Assembly: GCA_947568835.1 (NCBI GenBank)
Contig: OX387604.1
Location: 28,134,851-28,198,850 of the forward strand
From: Protonemura montana
Lineage: Eukaryota > Arthropoda > Insecta > Plecoptera > Nemouridae
Length of the DNA stretch: 64,000 nucleotides
Reading direction: 5' to 3'
Of this stretch, positions 30,050-40,123 are shown piece after piece; within the stretch, counting starts at the first letter, position 1, and each line of letters begins with the position of its first letter. The notes below the pieces were generated by a model. It did not search any database. It was not told the origin of the DNA and saw nothing but the letters and a program-made list of their open reading frames with translations. The translations under genes were made by a program, and so were the position numbers.

Positions 30050-30235
30050 AACGGACTTAGCAAGTTTCCTTATCTCGTTGTTATCTTTGAACGAATCTCC
30101 ATAATCGAGACACTGGCCAGTACAGTGTCTTCGTTGATCGCCTGTGAGGAAGCAGTCGCCATGTACCGACTTCCGTCCGGGTGTATAGTAGCAAATGCCC
30201 ACGAGGAGATATTTCTGCAGCCGCAAGTGCACATT
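30050..30235 (-). pseudogene. Tudor-domain-like segment, copy II, frameshifted
   Basis: The minus frame reads AFATIHPDGSRYMATASSQ and INEDTVLASVS. A one-base deletion then moves the D-Y-G-D equivalent of DYGN into another frame. It lies 1,746 bp from copy I. The only noticed unit 1/unit 2 difference (30130) is here and is synonymous (GAA/GAG) in this frame. Confidence 0.45.
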
Positions 30236-30892
30236 CTGTTCCCGAATCTGAATGTGTCTCTAAAAGTTCAAACATGATTTGTTGCAAGACAGAATTTGTA
30301 TTCCAAGGTTGTACTATGAAGTTGATTGGTCATCATGGGCACGTGCATATCAAACTGAGTGCTCACGGGTTGGTTTTCCCGGCAGTGACATTCGTGGTCG
30401 TGAATAGCCTAGTGGCCGATGGACACGAGACTGACGGCAATAACTTACCTGGGGTGAATGCGAGTATGGCGGCGGGATTATTGCTGGCCGACTTCATCAT
30501 CAAATCATTTCGATCAACCAGGGCCTTGCTGTTACCCGCCCGCAACTGTCATTAAATTCACTGTAAGTCCATTTCATTTGAGTCACGGCTCGTTCGTATC
30601 ATAAGGATGCAAGCCGTCAACTAGTCCCGATTATTTTCTTCACAAGCGTCGCCAATGTTCTTATTGGATTGCGAACGTCTTCCAGCTAATTCACGACATG
30701 CAAGTTCAGGCAAGTCGAACTTTTTATAATGCTAATCGCGTCCTGGTACAGCTACTAACAATTTCAGGGGTAATTAAAGCTGTATGGCAGGATGACCATC
30801 TTGTCAACATTGTAGCCTTGCTTCTCGGTATGGTGCTGAAGATGGTCCATGAGACAGCTCTGCTCGCAGCTCTCCTTGATTCTTGAGCAGAA

Positions 30893-31372
30893 ACTCGAGG
30901 CGGTTACCCTCGTGACATTGATATGAACTTCTGTGTTGGCTTCCCGGCATGCATCACCGGGTTGAATGAGCCGATTCGGTACTGGAGTCCATAGAAGTGA
31001 TCGAATTGTGCGCCGACTGTCGGGTTTGCGGCATTTCTCTTTGCCACCGTGTACTCGAGGCGGTTACCCTCGTGACATTGATATGAACTTCTGTGTTGGC
31101 CGGGAGGCATGCATCACCGGGTTGAATGAGCCGATTCGGTACTGGAGTCCATAGAAGTGATCGAATTGTGCGCCGACTGTCGGGTTTGCGGCATTTCTCT
31201 TTGCCACCGTGTACTCGAGGCGGTTACCCTCGTGACATTGATATGAACTTCTGTGTTGGCCGGGAGGCATGCATCACCGGGTTGAATGAGCCGATTCGGT
31301 ACTGGAGTCCATAGAAGTGATCGAATTGTGCGTCGACTGTCGGGTTTGCGGCATTTCTCTTTGCCACCGTGT
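30893..31372 (+). repeat. Tandem array, three 160-bp units
   Basis: Units start ACTCGAGGCGG at 30893, 31053 and 31213. Nearly identical. Unit 1 differs from 2 and 3 by an 8-bp block, CTTCCCGG versus CCGGGAGG, close to an inversion. Unit 3 has GCGTCGACT for GCGCCGACT. No shared open frame, as 160 is not a multiple of three. Confidence 0.95.
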
Positions 31373-31639
31373 ATCGCCGCGAGGGTAGAGCGGGACGTAG
31401 CTCAAAGGGTCCGTGTGTGGTGACAACACGGAGAGCTGCTCCTAAAATCCGTTCCCGTGTTTATGCGAATATCCCGGCCAAGCGGATGCATCCCACCATC
31501 GACGCTCTGGTACATCATGACAATCTCGTTCGCATTTGGATCCAGTGTCGGACTATTTACACACGTGACATTAGGCAAAGTTGACATTTGCAATCGTTTT
31601 TTACAAAATCATCGATGGCATAAAATGTGTGTTGCACTA

Positions 31640-32990
31640 AAAATATCTTTAGTTCTTTTTTGAACGTGTTATTTACTGGCTCTGTTATTTACTAGTCATT
31701 TTAATTTGCTAGGAAGTTTGTTAAATCGAATAGGTCCTAAATATAATACATTCTTTCTTCCGACTTCCAATACACTTTCCTTTTGTCTTCAATTAAGCTT
31801 ATTTCTTGTGTTTATACTATGGGTCTCCAAGTTTGTTTAAAATGGCTGGGATTGTCAATTACGAATAAAATTGCTTCCATGATAAAAACGGCTGGTAGGG
31901 TTCAAATATTTAGATTTTTATTAACCTTTCTCCATGACCCTTTCTTATGGACATTTGCTAAAATCCGAGCGGCCCTTTTTTGTTTTATAAAAATGTTTTT
32001 AGCCATTGGTGAAGCCCCCCACGCCAGTATTTCGTATTTCAATAATGAAACAAACAACCATGGTATGCTGTTTTCAGTGAAGGCCAATTTAATTTTCTCG
32101 AAAGAATTTTGAGCACATAGCAAGCTTTACTCATTTTCGCTTTGAGGATCTTCTCGTGGGATCTTCTCGTGAGTTCATTGAGATTCCCAGGAAGGGGGTT
32201 GAGGTCACTACCTTGGCATTTGTGTTGTCCCTGTTTCGTTCCTCCATCTTTCCTTTTCTCTTGAATACAATCATGTTCATTTTGTCACAATTTAGTTTTA
32301 ATTTGTTGATACAAACCATTAATTTATATCAGCTAATGAGTGATTTAATTGAGTGACTAATTCTGTTTCTGTGTCTGCTTTAACTAAAATGCTGGTGTCA
32401 TCCGCAAATAAAATCTCATTTCTTTTGTCATTTATTAATTGTTTGGGCTGGTCGTAAATGTAGATGTTAAAGAGAATAAGAGCTAGGGGGGCTCCTTGGA
32501 GGACACCAGTGGTCACTGACTCCCAATCTGAATAAGCATCTAGGCCATTTCCTATTTTGATTGCAACTTTCTGCTTTCTATCTGTCAAGTATGATCAATC
32601 GGCCAATTCAGTGCCGTCCCTTGTATCCCATACTGGTTAAGTTTAGCTAATAGTATCCTGAAATCTATTGTGTCGAAGGTTTTTGACAGGTAACATACAA
32701 TTGTGCCAATTGACTTTTTGTTTTCGAGTGCTATTATGATTTGATTTACCATGCTTTGGATCGCAGTGTCCGTTGACCGCCCATTTCTGAATCCATGCTG
32801 CTCGTTACACAGGGTATTGTTTTTTTTTAACGTATTTAATCTATTTAGAAACACTTTTTTGATCAATTTTAAGAAGCACGTTAGCAATTAAATTGCCCGA
32901 TAGTTTCCCATATCTTTTTTTTGTAGAGCCGTACAGTCTGTGTTAAAGTTTCTGCCAACTTTTTGGACCTTCTTTGGCATCACACCATGA
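31640..32990 (-). mobile_element. Degenerate CR1/Jockey-like LINE (element E), RT fragment
   Basis: Minus-strand pieces in several frames: NEQHGFRNGRSTDTAI, TFDTIDFRILLAKL, GVLQGAPLALILFNIYI, LFADDTSILV (FADD), NKLKLNCDKMNMIVF, PFLGISM, LLKYEILAWGAS and IFIKQKRAARIL. Frameshifts and stops separate them, so the copy is dead. Neither end has clear borders. Confidence 0.75.
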
Positions 32991-33075
32991 TCGCAGCAGT
33001 CGTTTGGGGTGCCAGCAGCTAGCGATTGCGAGATTTTAGTGGCACTGCCTAGGAACTACATGACTACCTAACCGA

Positions 33076-33556
33076 CGGAGTTGGTTCCGTTTGTGGAGTT
33101 GGCTCCGATTGTGGAGTTGGTTCCGTTTGTGGAGTTGGATCCGTTTGTGGAGTTGGCTCCGATTGTGGAGTTGGCTCCGATTGTGGAGTTGGCTCCGATT
33201 GTGGAGTTGGCTCCGATTGTGGAGTTGGATCCGTTTGTGGAGTTAGCTCCGATTGTGGAGTTGGATCCGATTGTGGAGTTGGATCCGATTGTGTAGTTGG
33301 CTCCGATTGTGGAGTTGGTTCCGTTTGTGGAGTTGGCTCCGATTGTGGAGTTGGCTCCGATTGTGGAGTTGGTTCCGTTTGTGGAGTTGGTTCCGTTTGT
33401 GGAGTTGGCTCCGATTGTGGAGTTGGATCCGATTGTGGAGTTGGCTCCGATTGTGGAGTTGGATCCGATTGTGGAGTTGGCTCCGATTGTGGAGTTGGCT
33501 CCGATTGTGGAGTTGGATCCGATTGTGGAGTTGGATCCGATTGTGGAGTTGGCTCC
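33076..33556. repeat. 18-bp coding-like minisatellite, about 26 units
   Basis: Unit GTGGAGTTGGCTCCGATT. It varies almost only at two sites (GGC/GGA/GGT and CGATT/CGTTT). On minus it reads (P-T-P-Q-S/T-E/D)n; on plus (V-E-L-x-P-x)n. Changes on minus are all conservative (Glu/Asp, Ser/Thr). It interrupts or abuts a Gypsy RT fragment. Confidence 0.9.
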
Positions 33557-33589
33557 GGTGTCCGGACAACGGGGGTTTTTCCCGAAATT

Positions 33590-34030
33590 TTGGAACCGGC
33601 GGGAAAGCTATTGAGCGGCGCTTGCATCCGATGGCCGTATTCGGGACCCCCTCGGGGGCGTCCGGTAACTAGTGATAGGCGCGCACGAGGTCGACTGTCG
33701 AGAATATAGGGCCTGCGCATGTGATTGCTGCGCATGTGATTGCTGCGCGTGTGGGTACCGGATAGCGGTCAGGCACGGTCCGGTTGTTGAGCGGTCGGTC
33801 ATCCCCGCAAGGCCTCCACGGGCCCTCCGTCTTGGGGACCAGGTGCAGGGCGGCGGACCAACTGCTGGATGAGCGTCGAGCCACTCCAAACTTCAACATC
33901 TCTGAGAACTCCTGCTGGGCGATGCGCAGGCGGTCGGGGGCCAGGCGTCGCGGTCTGCACGAGTTTGGCTGGCCGGGTGTCGTATGGATGTGTTGTACGG
34001 TATCCGGATTTCCCCTTCATTGGTCACGCA
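33590..34030 (-). mobile_element. Ty3/Gypsy-type RT fragment
   Basis: The minus frame reads HHIHTTPGQPNSCRPRRLAP, DRLRIAQQEFSEMLKFGVAR, ALHLVPKTEGPWRPCGDDRP, NNRTVPDRYPVP and IFSTVDLVRAYH-stop, the start of a Gypsy RT. A 15-bp tandem duplication (ATTGCTGCGCATGTG type, 33718-33750) adds residues after YPVP. It ends at the 18-bp minisatellite and lacks the catalytic Asp pair. Confidence 0.75.
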
Positions 34031-34937
34031 CGACCACACAAACATCAGAAACAACGAACCTGTCTCTACCGTTCGTTACGGCGTGTCCGGAATGTCAGCA
34101 CGTGTTTCGGTACCGCACCGAGATTGTTCGCGAGATCACGTCGGGGTCACCACTTTGGCCGGGTGCGGCGTGGTACACGGGTTATACAGGTTAATACAAG
34201 ATGATAACGTGATTTTATTTGTTCGGATGGTTAGATATACAATCGACGAACAAAGATAATATTTGCGATGGACAAATTGAGCGACGATGTTCACCGGTGT
34301 GCTGTCGTATGTAGACTGTGCAGGTAGCTAGGTACCTGCCCCGAATTACCGCTGATGCATCCTCTCGCGTATTGCCCCCTGGTCCCCTGGCCCTCTGTTC
34401 AATCTCGGCGCGGGAACCAGGCCGCCACAAATCTTACTCATTTTCCTGCAGTCCTCTAGTTTTTCCCATCCCATTGCTTCCATCATCTCCGTTGGGCTTT
34501 CCCTTGGAGCCAATTAGAGTAAGCAAACATGCATAAAGAAGTTGTTAAAGTTGAAGTTGATAAATAAGATGCAGTCAAGCATTAGTAAAGAGTAAGCATC
34601 AGTAAGAAATAAGTTTATATTTCTGTACAAGTTTATAATATTTAGTATGTTGAATAAGATGAACTAAAGCAAGATAAATCTCAAGAAATACTCAAACAGC
34701 AAACCAAATAATTGTGTTTCATAAAACCACATGCCCCCAATTCAAATCTTCTTCGAGATTGGAAGATTCATTTAATCTTGAAACCAATCTTAAACCGGAC
34801 ACACTCATTACAGTGCATGCGTTACCTAATATTTCTAAGCTTCAAATGGATGGAATTTCCCCAAACAACATCAAACTGCCCCGGGCAAAGTATGAAATTG
34901 AATATTTGATGTCGATCGATGAAACCTAAATGGCGAG
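34031..34937. other. No supported gene
   Basis: May include upstream Gypsy sequence at 34031-34200. The rest is AT-rich with no domain recognised. Confidence 0.4.
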
Positions 34938-36265
34938 CTAGTGGGTGAAGTGATCTCGCACAATACGAGCACGAGCAGCTTGGCCGGCTGCGTGGACACC
35001 GTTCCCTCCATTGGCATCCACCGCTGCCACTTGGTTCTGGGGCATGTCTATAATGTGAAAAATAGGCGGCGGATTGGCCACCCGGTAGTGGATGGCAATG
35101 TTGTGTACAACCGCACATGTGTTTGTGATTAGACCTGCATCTTCTGGTGAATAGTGTAGGCCACGCTCTTTCCTGCAGCATCGAAATCGTGCTTTTAAAA
35201 CGCCGATACAACGTTCGACAGTACTGCGATATGAACAGAGTCTTGTATTATATCGGCCCTCCGGAGTTTCAACATCGGGATGGTTAGCAAAAGGACGTAA
35301 CAGCCAAGGTTCGGAGGGGTAGCCGGAGTCACCTAGTAGCCAGGTCCCACGTTCTCCTGCCTCGTAAAGCGCTGCCATCTCTTCACGAACGGCTGAAAGA
35401 CGCCAAGTGTGGGAGTCGTGAGAGCGGCCTCCGTGTCTGGCATTTATTGCGATTAAACGCAGGTCATGGTCGCACACAATCTGAACATTTTTGCTAGTGT
35501 ACCCCTTTCTGTTAAGAATCAAATATTCCCGGTTCCTTTTAAGGGGAAAGATGGCAATATGTGTGCCATCCACACAGCCTATTACTCCGGGAAATTGTCT
35601 TGTCCTCATAAACTCTTCCTTGTTTGCTTGTCTTGCTTCCTGAGTAAATGGGAATCTGATCCAAGTGTTAAGGAGATGATGGTTGGTTGCTCTTGTCACC
35701 TCTCTTATGATAATTGAGGTACTTGACTGGGATGTTGCTTGTAGAAAGTCTTGACCAACTCGCCGCTGGTAAGACCCAGTGGCCAAGAAGTTTAGTGTAC
35801 AAAGAACCTAGAAACAAAAGTACCTAATATAGTTGGAAACAATAAAAATGTACCTATACAAATTCAATTACATAAAAGCAGATACGGTGGAATCATAACC
35901 TCATTCCATTACAAAATTTAACTGAAGGATCCCAATTACCAACCAATAATGCCTAACATCATATTTTGATGTTGACAAGAATAAAAATCGGTATTCAAGA
36001 GATGATATCTATTAAGTACTTACTCGCATCCAAGGAGGAATGCATATTGACCGCCGGACAGGCCTCAAATGGGGCGTCAAGGATTCCACGAGCATCATAG
36101 CAGCTTCTTTCGACAGACGATAAATAGCCACAAATAGATTTTCACTAATTGAAAATGGGTCCGAATGATCTCTCAAATTTCTTCTTTGCAGCCGCATCGC
36201 ACGAACAACGTTTCTCCGATTTACTTCGGCTTGGTTTTCAATTATCTCCACAACTGCCAAATAGT
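34938..36265 (-). CDS. PIF/Harbinger transposase nuclease (HARBI1-like), two exons
   Basis: Exon 2 (35807-34938, 290 codons to TAG) has GCVDGTHI (first Asp), GRSHDSHTWR, LLGDSGYP (second Asp) and STVERCIGVLKARFRCC (Glu), the DDE_Tnp_4 triad. Exon 1 (about 36265-36024) reads RNLRDHSDPFSISENLF, YRLSKEAAMMLVESL and ICIPPWMR. A CGA|GTAAGT donor joins an AG|GTTCTT acceptor in phase. No stop or shift in about 370 codons. The N-terminal start is unclear because the 3' tail of LINE D abuts exon 1 at about 36270. It cuts DNA for Harbinger transposition; the Myb-like partner and terminal repeats were not found, so it could be a domesticated HARBI1-type gene or a recent transposon. Confidence 0.8.
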
Positions 36266-36269
36266 GAAC

Positions 36270-37265
36270 TAATAATAATAATGATAATAATAATAATAAT
36301 AATGTTTTTATTGTCAAGAGAACATAGATGTTATATGACAGTCAGTAAAATTGTACAAGTCAAGATAATTCCTCATAGAATTCATTTGTCGAGTAAAAAC
36401 ATTTCCTAATTAACAATTCTTGTAGTTTTTTTTTTTAATTTAGAGAGATTTAAAGCTTTCATTTGTCGTGGTAACGCATTAAATAATTTACTTCCATTAT
36501 AAATGGGGTCTATTTTGTAAATATTATGTTTGTGCGTACCCATTCTAAAATCGGTTTTGTCTCTAGTGTCATAATTATGGATCGATTCATTAGTACCTGC
36601 TAAATGGTTGTTTTCAATGACATAAAGAATTGTATAATAAATATACAAGCAGGGCACAGTCATTAATTTAAAATTTATAAATAATTGTCTACACGAGTCC
36701 TTGTAGAAAACATCTGCACATGGGTCCATGCTAGCCCGAGCCATGTATCTCACAGCCGTCTTCTGTTTCACAAACAGTCTTTTAACGTGAGAAGAACGTC
36801 CCCAGATAATCACCCCATATTGAAGATTAGCTTGTATAAGTCCAAAATATATTAATTTCACTGTGTTGAAGTTTGCTAAATCCATCATTTTCCGAATCAA
36901 GAAGCAACCTGAGGCAACTTTCGCACAAATCATTTCGATATGACGATTCCATTCCATGGCACTGTCCACAATAATTCCTAGAAATTTTGTTTCCTCACTG
37001 ACTTTGATTATTTTGCTGTTCAATCTAATTAAGGGAGAACTGTCCTTCTTCTTACGTTTGTTGTAGAATTGCATAATGGTTGTCTTATCCCTATTTAAGA
37101 ATAGACCATTGGCCTTACTCCATGCGTCCAATTGATTGACACCCTGTTAAACTTCGGAGAATGCATGTTTTTCATGAGAGTTGAAGAGATGAGACGTATC
37201 GTCCGCGAAGAGCGTTAGTTTACCAGTTTTTACTGGTAATTTATCGGCCATCTTTGCGTCTGATA
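36270..37265 (-). mobile_element. 5'-truncated CR1-like LINE (element D)
   Basis: Same family type as LINE C. The minus frame 36406-37131 reads DAWSKANGLFLNRDKTTIM, KFLGIIVDSAMEWNRHI, YGVIIWGRSSHVKRLFVKQK and KLFNALPRQMKALNLSKL. FADDTS is in another frame just upstream. It ends in a TTA-type microsatellite (36270-36303). Inserted beside, or into, the first exon of the Harbinger gene. Confidence 0.8.
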
Positions 37266-37618
37266 CTGACAGATGTCGAAAGTGACAACTGATATCACGG
37301 AGTTTTGAGTTGTCGTAATCTCTTTCGGAGATATCACTCGTTATCTCCGAGATAAAGAGTAAGATCTCTAGCGAAAAAGTTACATAATCGCTACCCTGGC
37401 TTGACCCAAAGAATTTACTCCTTAGTTAGCCTCAGGCACGTTGATAAAGTAGTCAAAAAGTTACTAGCAATCACGATTGGCGCCACCGTCGAATACTACG
37501 TCCTAGCGTGATACCAGAACACCAACCTTTATCGGGCAGAAACTCGCCCTATCCTTTTACGACTACCCTACCCGTATTCTTTTCTCTAAGGTACGGCGTG
37601 TATAGCCCGCGTATAGTG
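37266..37618. other. No supported gene; one 9-bp hairpin
   Basis: TCGGAGATA (37325-37333) and TATCTCCGA (37342-37350) form an inverted repeat. Nothing else recognised. Confidence 0.4.
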
Positions 37619-39255
37619 TTAGGATTTTTTGTATAGTTGGTGGAAGTGGGAATCGCTTCGCTTTGACTCAATTTGGTTGCTTAAAACCTTAATCATATTC
37701 CACGCCGTGAGGTAATTTAAAGATTTTGATTGTAAAAAATCGAACACGGGAGAACTAGCAGAAAAAATATTCACATAAACAATGGCAGTCATTATGGTCT
37801 CAAAACTTGACCAGCTATTTACCAAAGCAGAAGCTAGATATTTTGCTTTGACATCAAAATGCCGTTCTGGTACTAAAACTTTTTGCAAAAACGTAAGAAA
37901 TAATCCAAATCTAGAGTTACAAACTTTTCTATGTAATTTATATTGACATTAGGATCAATGATTGCTGAAAGCGCCTTCGACTTGCTCCACCACCTCGTTG
38001 CTCCAATTTTCTGCAAACGGCGCAGTTTCTCGCTTCCTGTATGGGTCGCGTGTGTGAGCTCGCTCCAAACTTCCATGCGTTTGTGCGAGTCAGATAAAAA
38101 GACTGCTGATGACTCGACTAATCCAAATAACTTCTCTGAGCCAGTGTTGCAAAGCGTTGTATCTGTCATAACAAGATTCCGCACATGTCCGAAGCAATGC
38201 GTGAACACAATCAAAGGATTGCCGGATTTTTTAAATGCGCTTGAAGACCTTTGTATTGTCATTTCATGTTGGCTGCTCCATTGAAAGAGCAACCTACGAT
38301 TTTTTTGATCTCGAGACCTGCCGCTTCGAATTCGAATTTTATTTGTTGGAATAGCGCCCTTCCTGTTGTTTCCGAAGCTAAAACAAGCTTGATAAGCAGT
38401 TCTGAAGCCATGGCATGTACCGAACACAAATGGCCATTTGGTCCATTACAGCTACATCCTGAGTAGAGTCCACCATGATGCTATATACCCCTGCTTTTTT
38501 ACTTCTTCTATGATTGACTGCTGGAGTAATCCTCCGATTACAGTTATTAGCTTATTGATAAATGTTTTTGAAAGGAAAGTTACGAGGGAACCTCTACATC
38601 TGAATGAATGAATAGTAGGGTTTATAGGCGCGTCAACATCATGGTCATTTTGCGCCTGATAAAAAGTTGTGATTAAAAAATAAATAATAAAGAAAAATTA
38701 AGTTAAGTAACAGTAGTTACTAGATGTTGTGTAAAATGTTTGCGGCTTTTAAAAACTCAAATAGTTTGTCTATTTCTTTGGGATCGTCGCCCAAGATTTG
38801 GCTGATGGTGCTTTCGATCTAAAGCCTCTACCTTTGGCACTAGGTTTACCCTTTCCCATGTGCATAAGCTTACGCTTCTTGCTTGAATCAATTGCCTGTT
38901 TTACAAGCTCCTTCAATATTCCATCATAGTCTTTGAGGAGTAAAACAAGTTCGAGAAAATTTCCATGATTCGTCCCGCGATTTTAAGGGAGACCTTGTCT
39001 CCTAATAAAAATTATAATGTCCGTCAACCGCTTGATTACATCTCGTCTTTGCTGCACTTCTAGACGTTTTATTTCTCGAAAATTTGAATTAATGAGGGCA
39101 GCGACAGCTCTATTACCCTTCGCCATGAATGCAGCTGTCGTTGCAGCGTTGTGCGTACTTGAATTTTCATGACGCGTGACATCTTGATAAACATGCTTGA
39201 CGTTTTTGATATGGTACCCAGTAACGAAAGTGCTTTCTTTCCCACAACCACCAGC
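37619..39255 (-). pseudogene. hAT transposase (TTF zinc finger / DUF4371 type), broken and cut by the duplication junction
   Basis: Read from 39255 downward: KESTFVTGYHIKNVKHVYQD, VTRHENSSTHNAA, IKRLEVQQRRDVIKRLTDI, IIFIRRQGLP, a frameshift, NHGNFLELVLLLKDYDGIL, GKGKPSAKGRG, [LINE insertion 38824-38602], SLVTFLSKTFINKL, YSIMVDSTQDVAVMDQMAI, CVRYM, VFTHCFGHVRNLVM and GATRWWSKSKALSAII. These are the BED/TTF finger region and DUF4371-type catalytic core of a hAT transposase. Several frameshifts. The N-terminus is absent because unit 2 of the tandem duplication starts at 39256. Confidence 0.8.
38602..38824 (-). mobile_element. Truncated relative of LINE A inside the hAT gene
   Basis: 223 bp. The minus strand ends ORF2 with IESTISQILGDDPKEIDKLF EFLKAANI, aligned to the LINE A C-terminus (ENTIDKVLADDPRRIDNVFK), followed by the same 3' hairpin block and an ATTC tail (GAATGAATGAAT on plus). 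Flanks CCTCTACATCT and CCTCTACCTTT are an aged 11-bp target duplication. Removing it restores KGRG-SLVTFLSK of the hAT. Confidence 0.8.
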
Positions 39256-39635
39256 CCCTTCTTCTCTCTGGGCAGGAGGAGAACAAGCGGAGGCTTGAAG
39301 AGCAGACAAAGAAAATAGAAGATCAAACGAAACAAATAGAGTTGCTAAGGAAGGAGAACGAAGAGCTGAGAAACCAAAACAAGAAAATTGCAGATGAACT
39401 TAATGATTTGAAACAAAAGCCACAAAATGCAAAGAAATTAGAATCCAAAGAGACCAGCCCCAAGTCTAAAGAGGACGAGTCCTCGATGGACTGCGATGAG
39501 GTTGAGGGTGCCGCCCAGGTGCAAGGAGGCGGTGGTGAAGCGACAGTTGCTGTGCCTAGCAAGAGACAAAAGACTGATGTATGTAAAGTAAAAACCAAAG
39601 AGGTGAAACCAAGTAGACATCTTAATTATCCTTGA
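39256..39635 (+). pseudogene. LINE A ORF1, C-terminal remnant, unit 2
   Basis: Begins in the coiled-coil region (LLLSGQEEN) and runs to the TGATG overlap. Zinc knuckles are missing. Upstream of the junction lies antisense hAT sequence. Confidence 0.85.
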
Positions 39636-40123
39636 TGGCCTTTGTGATAATGTCTGTGATATTTATTAGCGCTCCTTTAATCTATATAATTTTATTTTTA
39701 ATTTTATATAGGTTTCTGGATCGCTGTTATATTATCTATGATATTTTACTTAGGTTTAGAGATATTTTGGTGCTACTTCGTTGTGATAAACTTTCTGTGA
39801 TAATCTTAGTGATAGTGTCTGTGATATTTATCTCCGCTTCTTTTACCTATATGATTTTATTTTTAATTATATGTAGGTTTTTAGATAGCTGTGATATTTT
39901 CTGTGATACTTTACTTAGGTTTAGAGAGGAAACTCTTCTGGTGCTAGTTTACTGTGATAAGATTTCTGTGATAGCCTTTGTGATTGTGACTGTGATATTA
40001 GTATACGCTTATTTTACCTGTGTGATTTTATTCTTAATTTTACATGGGTTCGATGGCTGTGATAATATCTGTGATACATTACTTAGGTTTAGAGAGATTT
40101 TAAAACGACAAAAATGGCTTTAA
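39635..40123 (+). CDS. Hydrophobic three-repeat frame, unit 2
   Basis: Identical to 8193-8681, with the same overlaps with the ORF1 stop and the ORF2 start. Confidence 0.5.
   Translation: MAFVIMSVIFISAPLIYIILFLILYRFLDRCYIIYDILLRFRDILVLLRCDKLSVIILVIVSVIFISASFTYMILFLIICRFLDSCDIFCDTLLRFREETLLVLVYCDKISVIAFVIVTVILVYAYFTCVILFLILHGFDGCDNICDTLLRFREILKRQKWL

Larger units (their letters stand above)
7814..39255. repeat. Tandem segmental duplication, unit 1 (31,442 bp)
   Basis: Every feature from 7814 to 32558 recurs at +31,442. Identity starts sharply at CCCTTCTTCTCTCTGGG (7814 and 39256); the base before differs (T versus C). Unit 2 begins exactly where unit 1 ends, so this is a head-to-tail arrangement. 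Confidence 0.95.

Noticed and set aside
30893..31372. CRISPR-like array
   Set aside because: The 160-bp units are directly adjacent with no unique spacers, and the genome is eukaryotic.
33081..33672. Plus-strand frames reading (V-E-L-x-P-x)n and (L-W-S-W-x-R)n
   Set aside because: Products of the 18-bp minisatellite; every frame is open because the unit lacks stops.
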